A DNA stretch of 6,919 nt from Nitrospinota bacterium. Lineage in GTDB: Bacteria; Nitrospinota; Nitrospinia; Nitrospinales; Nitrospinaceae. Positions 5,325-6,919 of this stretch are shown in pieces (positions within the stretch are counted from its first letter, which is position 1; each line of letters starts with the position of its first letter). Both the position numbers and the translations under genes were made by a program. The stretch is from positions 1 through 6,919 of the forward strand of contig JAPUGN010000047.1 of the NCBI GenBank assembly GCA_027298165.1, given 5' to 3'. The notes beneath the pieces were generated by a model that saw nothing but the letters and a program-made list of their open reading frames with translations, made no database searches and was not told where the DNA came from.

Positions 5325-6919
5325 GCGATTCACTGAAAGAGCGAGACGAGTCATCATCTTGGCGCGGGAAGAAGCGGAGCTTTACCGCCATGAATACTTG
5401 GGGACCGAGCATATTTTGCAAGGGGTCATCAAAGATGGAGGGGGTATTGCCATCGCGTTACTTCAGAAATCTGGTGCCGATATGAATCAGATCAAAGCCG
5501 AGCTGGAGAAGAACCTGCCGCGGAGTTCCAACTCTCTGGTTATCGGCGACATTCCGTTTACGTCGCGGGCCAAAAAGGTTCTGGAGTTTGCGGTGGAAGA
5601 AGCACGTTCCCTGAATCACAACTACATTGGCACCGAGCATCTTCTGTTAGGCCTGCTCAAGGAGAAAGAAGGTGTGGCTTGCCGGGTGTTGAACAGTTTC
5701 GGAACATATTTTGACGACGTGAAAGAGAAGCTCGTGGACATGTTCAAGGAGCCGACGGAATCCACCCGTGAAACCGGGAAGACCCCGACTTTGGACGAGT
5801 TCAGCCGTGACCTGACATCGATGGCGCTGGCGGGCAAGCTGGATCCCATCATCGGCCGGGCCAAGGAGATTGAGCGGGTGATTCAAATTCTCAGCCGGCG
5901 GACCAAGAACAATCCGGTGTTGATCGGTGAGCCCGGCGTGGGCAAAACCGCGATCGTCGAGGGTCTAGCTCAAATGATCATCGAACGCGAAGTTCCCGAC
6001 ACCCTGTTTGACAAACGGGTGGTCTCCCTCGATCTGGGATCGTTGATCGCCGGGACCAAATACCGCGGCCAGTTTGAAGCGCGGCTGAAGGGCATCATGA
6101 AGGAAATCATTCAGAATAAGGGTGTCATTCTGTTCATCGACGAATTGCACACGCTGGTTGGCGCGGGTGCCGCGGAAGGTTCCGTGGACGCCTCGAACAT
6201 GCTGAAGCCGGCGTTGTCCCGCGGGGAAATCCAGTGTATTGGCGCGACCACCCTGGAAGAGTACCGCAAATATATAGAAAAGAATGGCGCTCTTGAGCGC
6301 CGCTTCCAGCCGATTATCGTCAACCCGCCGACGGTCGAAGAGACCATTGAGATCATTCGCGGATTGAAGGTGCCGTACGAAGTGCACCACAAGGCGAAGA
6401 TCAGCGACGAGGCGATCATCACCGCGGTTCGGTTTGCCGACCGTTACATCAACGACCGGTTCCTGCCGGACAAGGCAATTGACGTGATCGACGAAGCGGG
6501 TTCCCGCGTACGGTTGCGGAAGGCGTCGCAGTCTCCGGAAATGAAGAAGGTTCAGCGCGAGATCGATGGCCTGGTCCGTGAGAAGAAAATCCGAATCGAG
6601 AATCAGGAGTTCGAGAAAGCGGTGGAATTGCGCGACAAGGAAGAAGAGTTGCGCTCCAGACTGGAACTGGCAAAGGAAAAATGGGACCAGGAAAATTCCA
6701 TCAGTGAGCCGAGTGTCACCGAAGAGGATATCGCCGATGTGGTCTCCAGCATTACCGGTATCCCTCTGAACCGGATCGAAGAAAAAGAGTCCACCCGCCT
6801 GCTCAATATGGCGGAAGAGCTGGGTAAAAAGATTGTCGGACAGAAAGAGGCCGTGATAGCTATCTCCAAGGCCATTCGCCGGTCCCGGTCCGGGCTCAAG
6901 GATATGCGGCGTCCGATCG
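5317..6919 (+). CDS. clpC: ClpC, AAA+ chaperone/unfoldase subunit of ClpCP protease, 3' part cut by window
   Basis: The frame gives 534 residues and continues past the right edge; full-length family members have roughly 810-850. ClpC unfolds substrate proteins with ATP and threads them into ClpP in the cytoplasm. The start is fixed by the canonical N-terminus MFKRFTERARRV, although the Shine-Dalgarno is weak (GAAAG, 5304-5308). Visible parts are two Clp N-terminal repeats (about 2-68 and 80-144, each with the Y[LI]GTEH signature); D1 AAA+ domain with Walker A GEPGVGKT (204-211), pore loop KYRG (248-251), Walker B ILFIDE (271-276) and Arg-finger region ERR (327-329); a UVR/M-type coiled-coil region (about 409-450) that distinguishes ClpC from ClpA and from the long-M ClpB; and the D2 start at VGQKEAV (507-513). 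The D2 Walker motifs and any ClpP-binding loop lie beyond the window. No ctsR, mcsA or mcsB precedes it, unlike the Firmicutes operon. It probably has its own promoter in the spacer. Confidence 0.96.
   Translation, partial: MFKRFTERARRVIILAREEAELYRHEYLGTEHILQGVIKDGGGIAIALLQKSGADMNQIKAELEKNLPRSSNSLVIGDIPFTSRAKKVLEFAVEEARSLNHNYIGTEHLLLGLLKEKEGVACRVLNSFGTYFDDVKEKLVDMFKEPTESTRETGKTPTLDEFSRDLTSMALAGKLDPIIGRAKEIERVIQILSRRTKNNPVLIGEPGVGKTAIVEGLAQMIIEREVPDTLFDKRVVSLDLGSLIAGTKYRGQFEARLKGIMKEIIQNKGVILFIDELHTLVGAGAAEGSVDASNMLKPALSRGEIQCIGATTLEEYRKYIEKNGALERRFQPIIVNPPTVEETIEIIRGLKVPYEVHHKAKISDEAIITAVRFADRYINDRFLPDKAIDVIDEAGSRVRLRKASQSPEMKKVQREIDGLVREKKIRIENQEFEKAVELRDKEEELRSRLELAKEKWDQENSISEPSVTEEDIADVVSSITGIPLNRIEEKESTRLLNMAEELGKKIVGQKEAVIAISKAIRRSRSGLKDMRRPI

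Noticed and set aside
5458..6899. Minus-strand and off-frame open frames across clpC
   Set aside because: The plus-strand ClpC translation is unbroken from 5317 to the window end with all expected motifs, so the other frames are shadows.
1..6919. An undescribed multi-gene system (defence, mobile or biosynthetic)
   Set aside because: All three genes belong to well-known families, and there are no unknown genes of real length, direct-repeat arrays, integrase/transposase remnants or tRNA-associated boundaries.

Overview
The window reads as an ordinary bacterial chromosomal segment with three protein genes. They are a minus-strand PQQ-dependent sugar dehydrogenase (cut by the left edge), a complete plus-strand cobalamin-dependent methionine synthase (metH), and the 5' portion of a plus-strand clpC (cut by the right edge). 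The coding DNA is moderately GC-rich and the two spacers are clearly AT-richer. A predicted exported PQQ enzyme suggests a Gram-negative-type bacterium. The MetH is of the long form (1208 aa) whose motifs resemble actinobacterial and cyanobacterial MetH more than E. coli MetH. The ClpC stands without ctsR or mcsA/mcsB immediately upstream. These traits would fit a Nitrospinota- or Deltaproteobacteria-like lineage, but that placement is a guess and the window does not prove it.

Layout. Positions 1-1155 (minus) hold the PQQ dehydrogenase, which begins with a signal peptide and lacks at most its last few residues. Positions 1156-1346 are a divergent spacer that should carry promoters for both flanking genes. 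Positions 1347-4973 (plus) are metH, with all five expected parts: homocysteine domain, pterin domain, cobalamin cap, cobalamin-binding domain and SAM-dependent reactivation domain. Positions 4974-5316 are a 343-base AT-rich spacer with small hairpins, a plausible sigma70-type promoter and a possible 22-codon leader ORF that overlaps the clpC start. Positions 5317-6919 (plus) encode the first 534 residues of ClpC: both N-terminal repeats, the whole D1 AAA+ module, the UVR/M region and the first residues of D2.

How the genes relate. They do not look like one pathway. The dehydrogenase would oxidise a sugar or aldose-like substrate outside the cytoplasm. MetH makes methionine from homocysteine and methyl-tetrahydrofolate in the cytoplasm. 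ClpC is a protein-unfolding ATPase that feeds ClpP. The metH-clpC spacer is long and has its own promoter candidate, so clpC is probably transcribed separately. I found no mobile element, CRISPR array, tRNA or rRNA and no convincing undescribed system. The points most worth a second look are the altered motifs and N-terminal insertion in MetH, the possible leader ORF in front of clpC, and the 915-codon absence of TTA/CTA/TCA in metH, which creates a very long antisense open frame.
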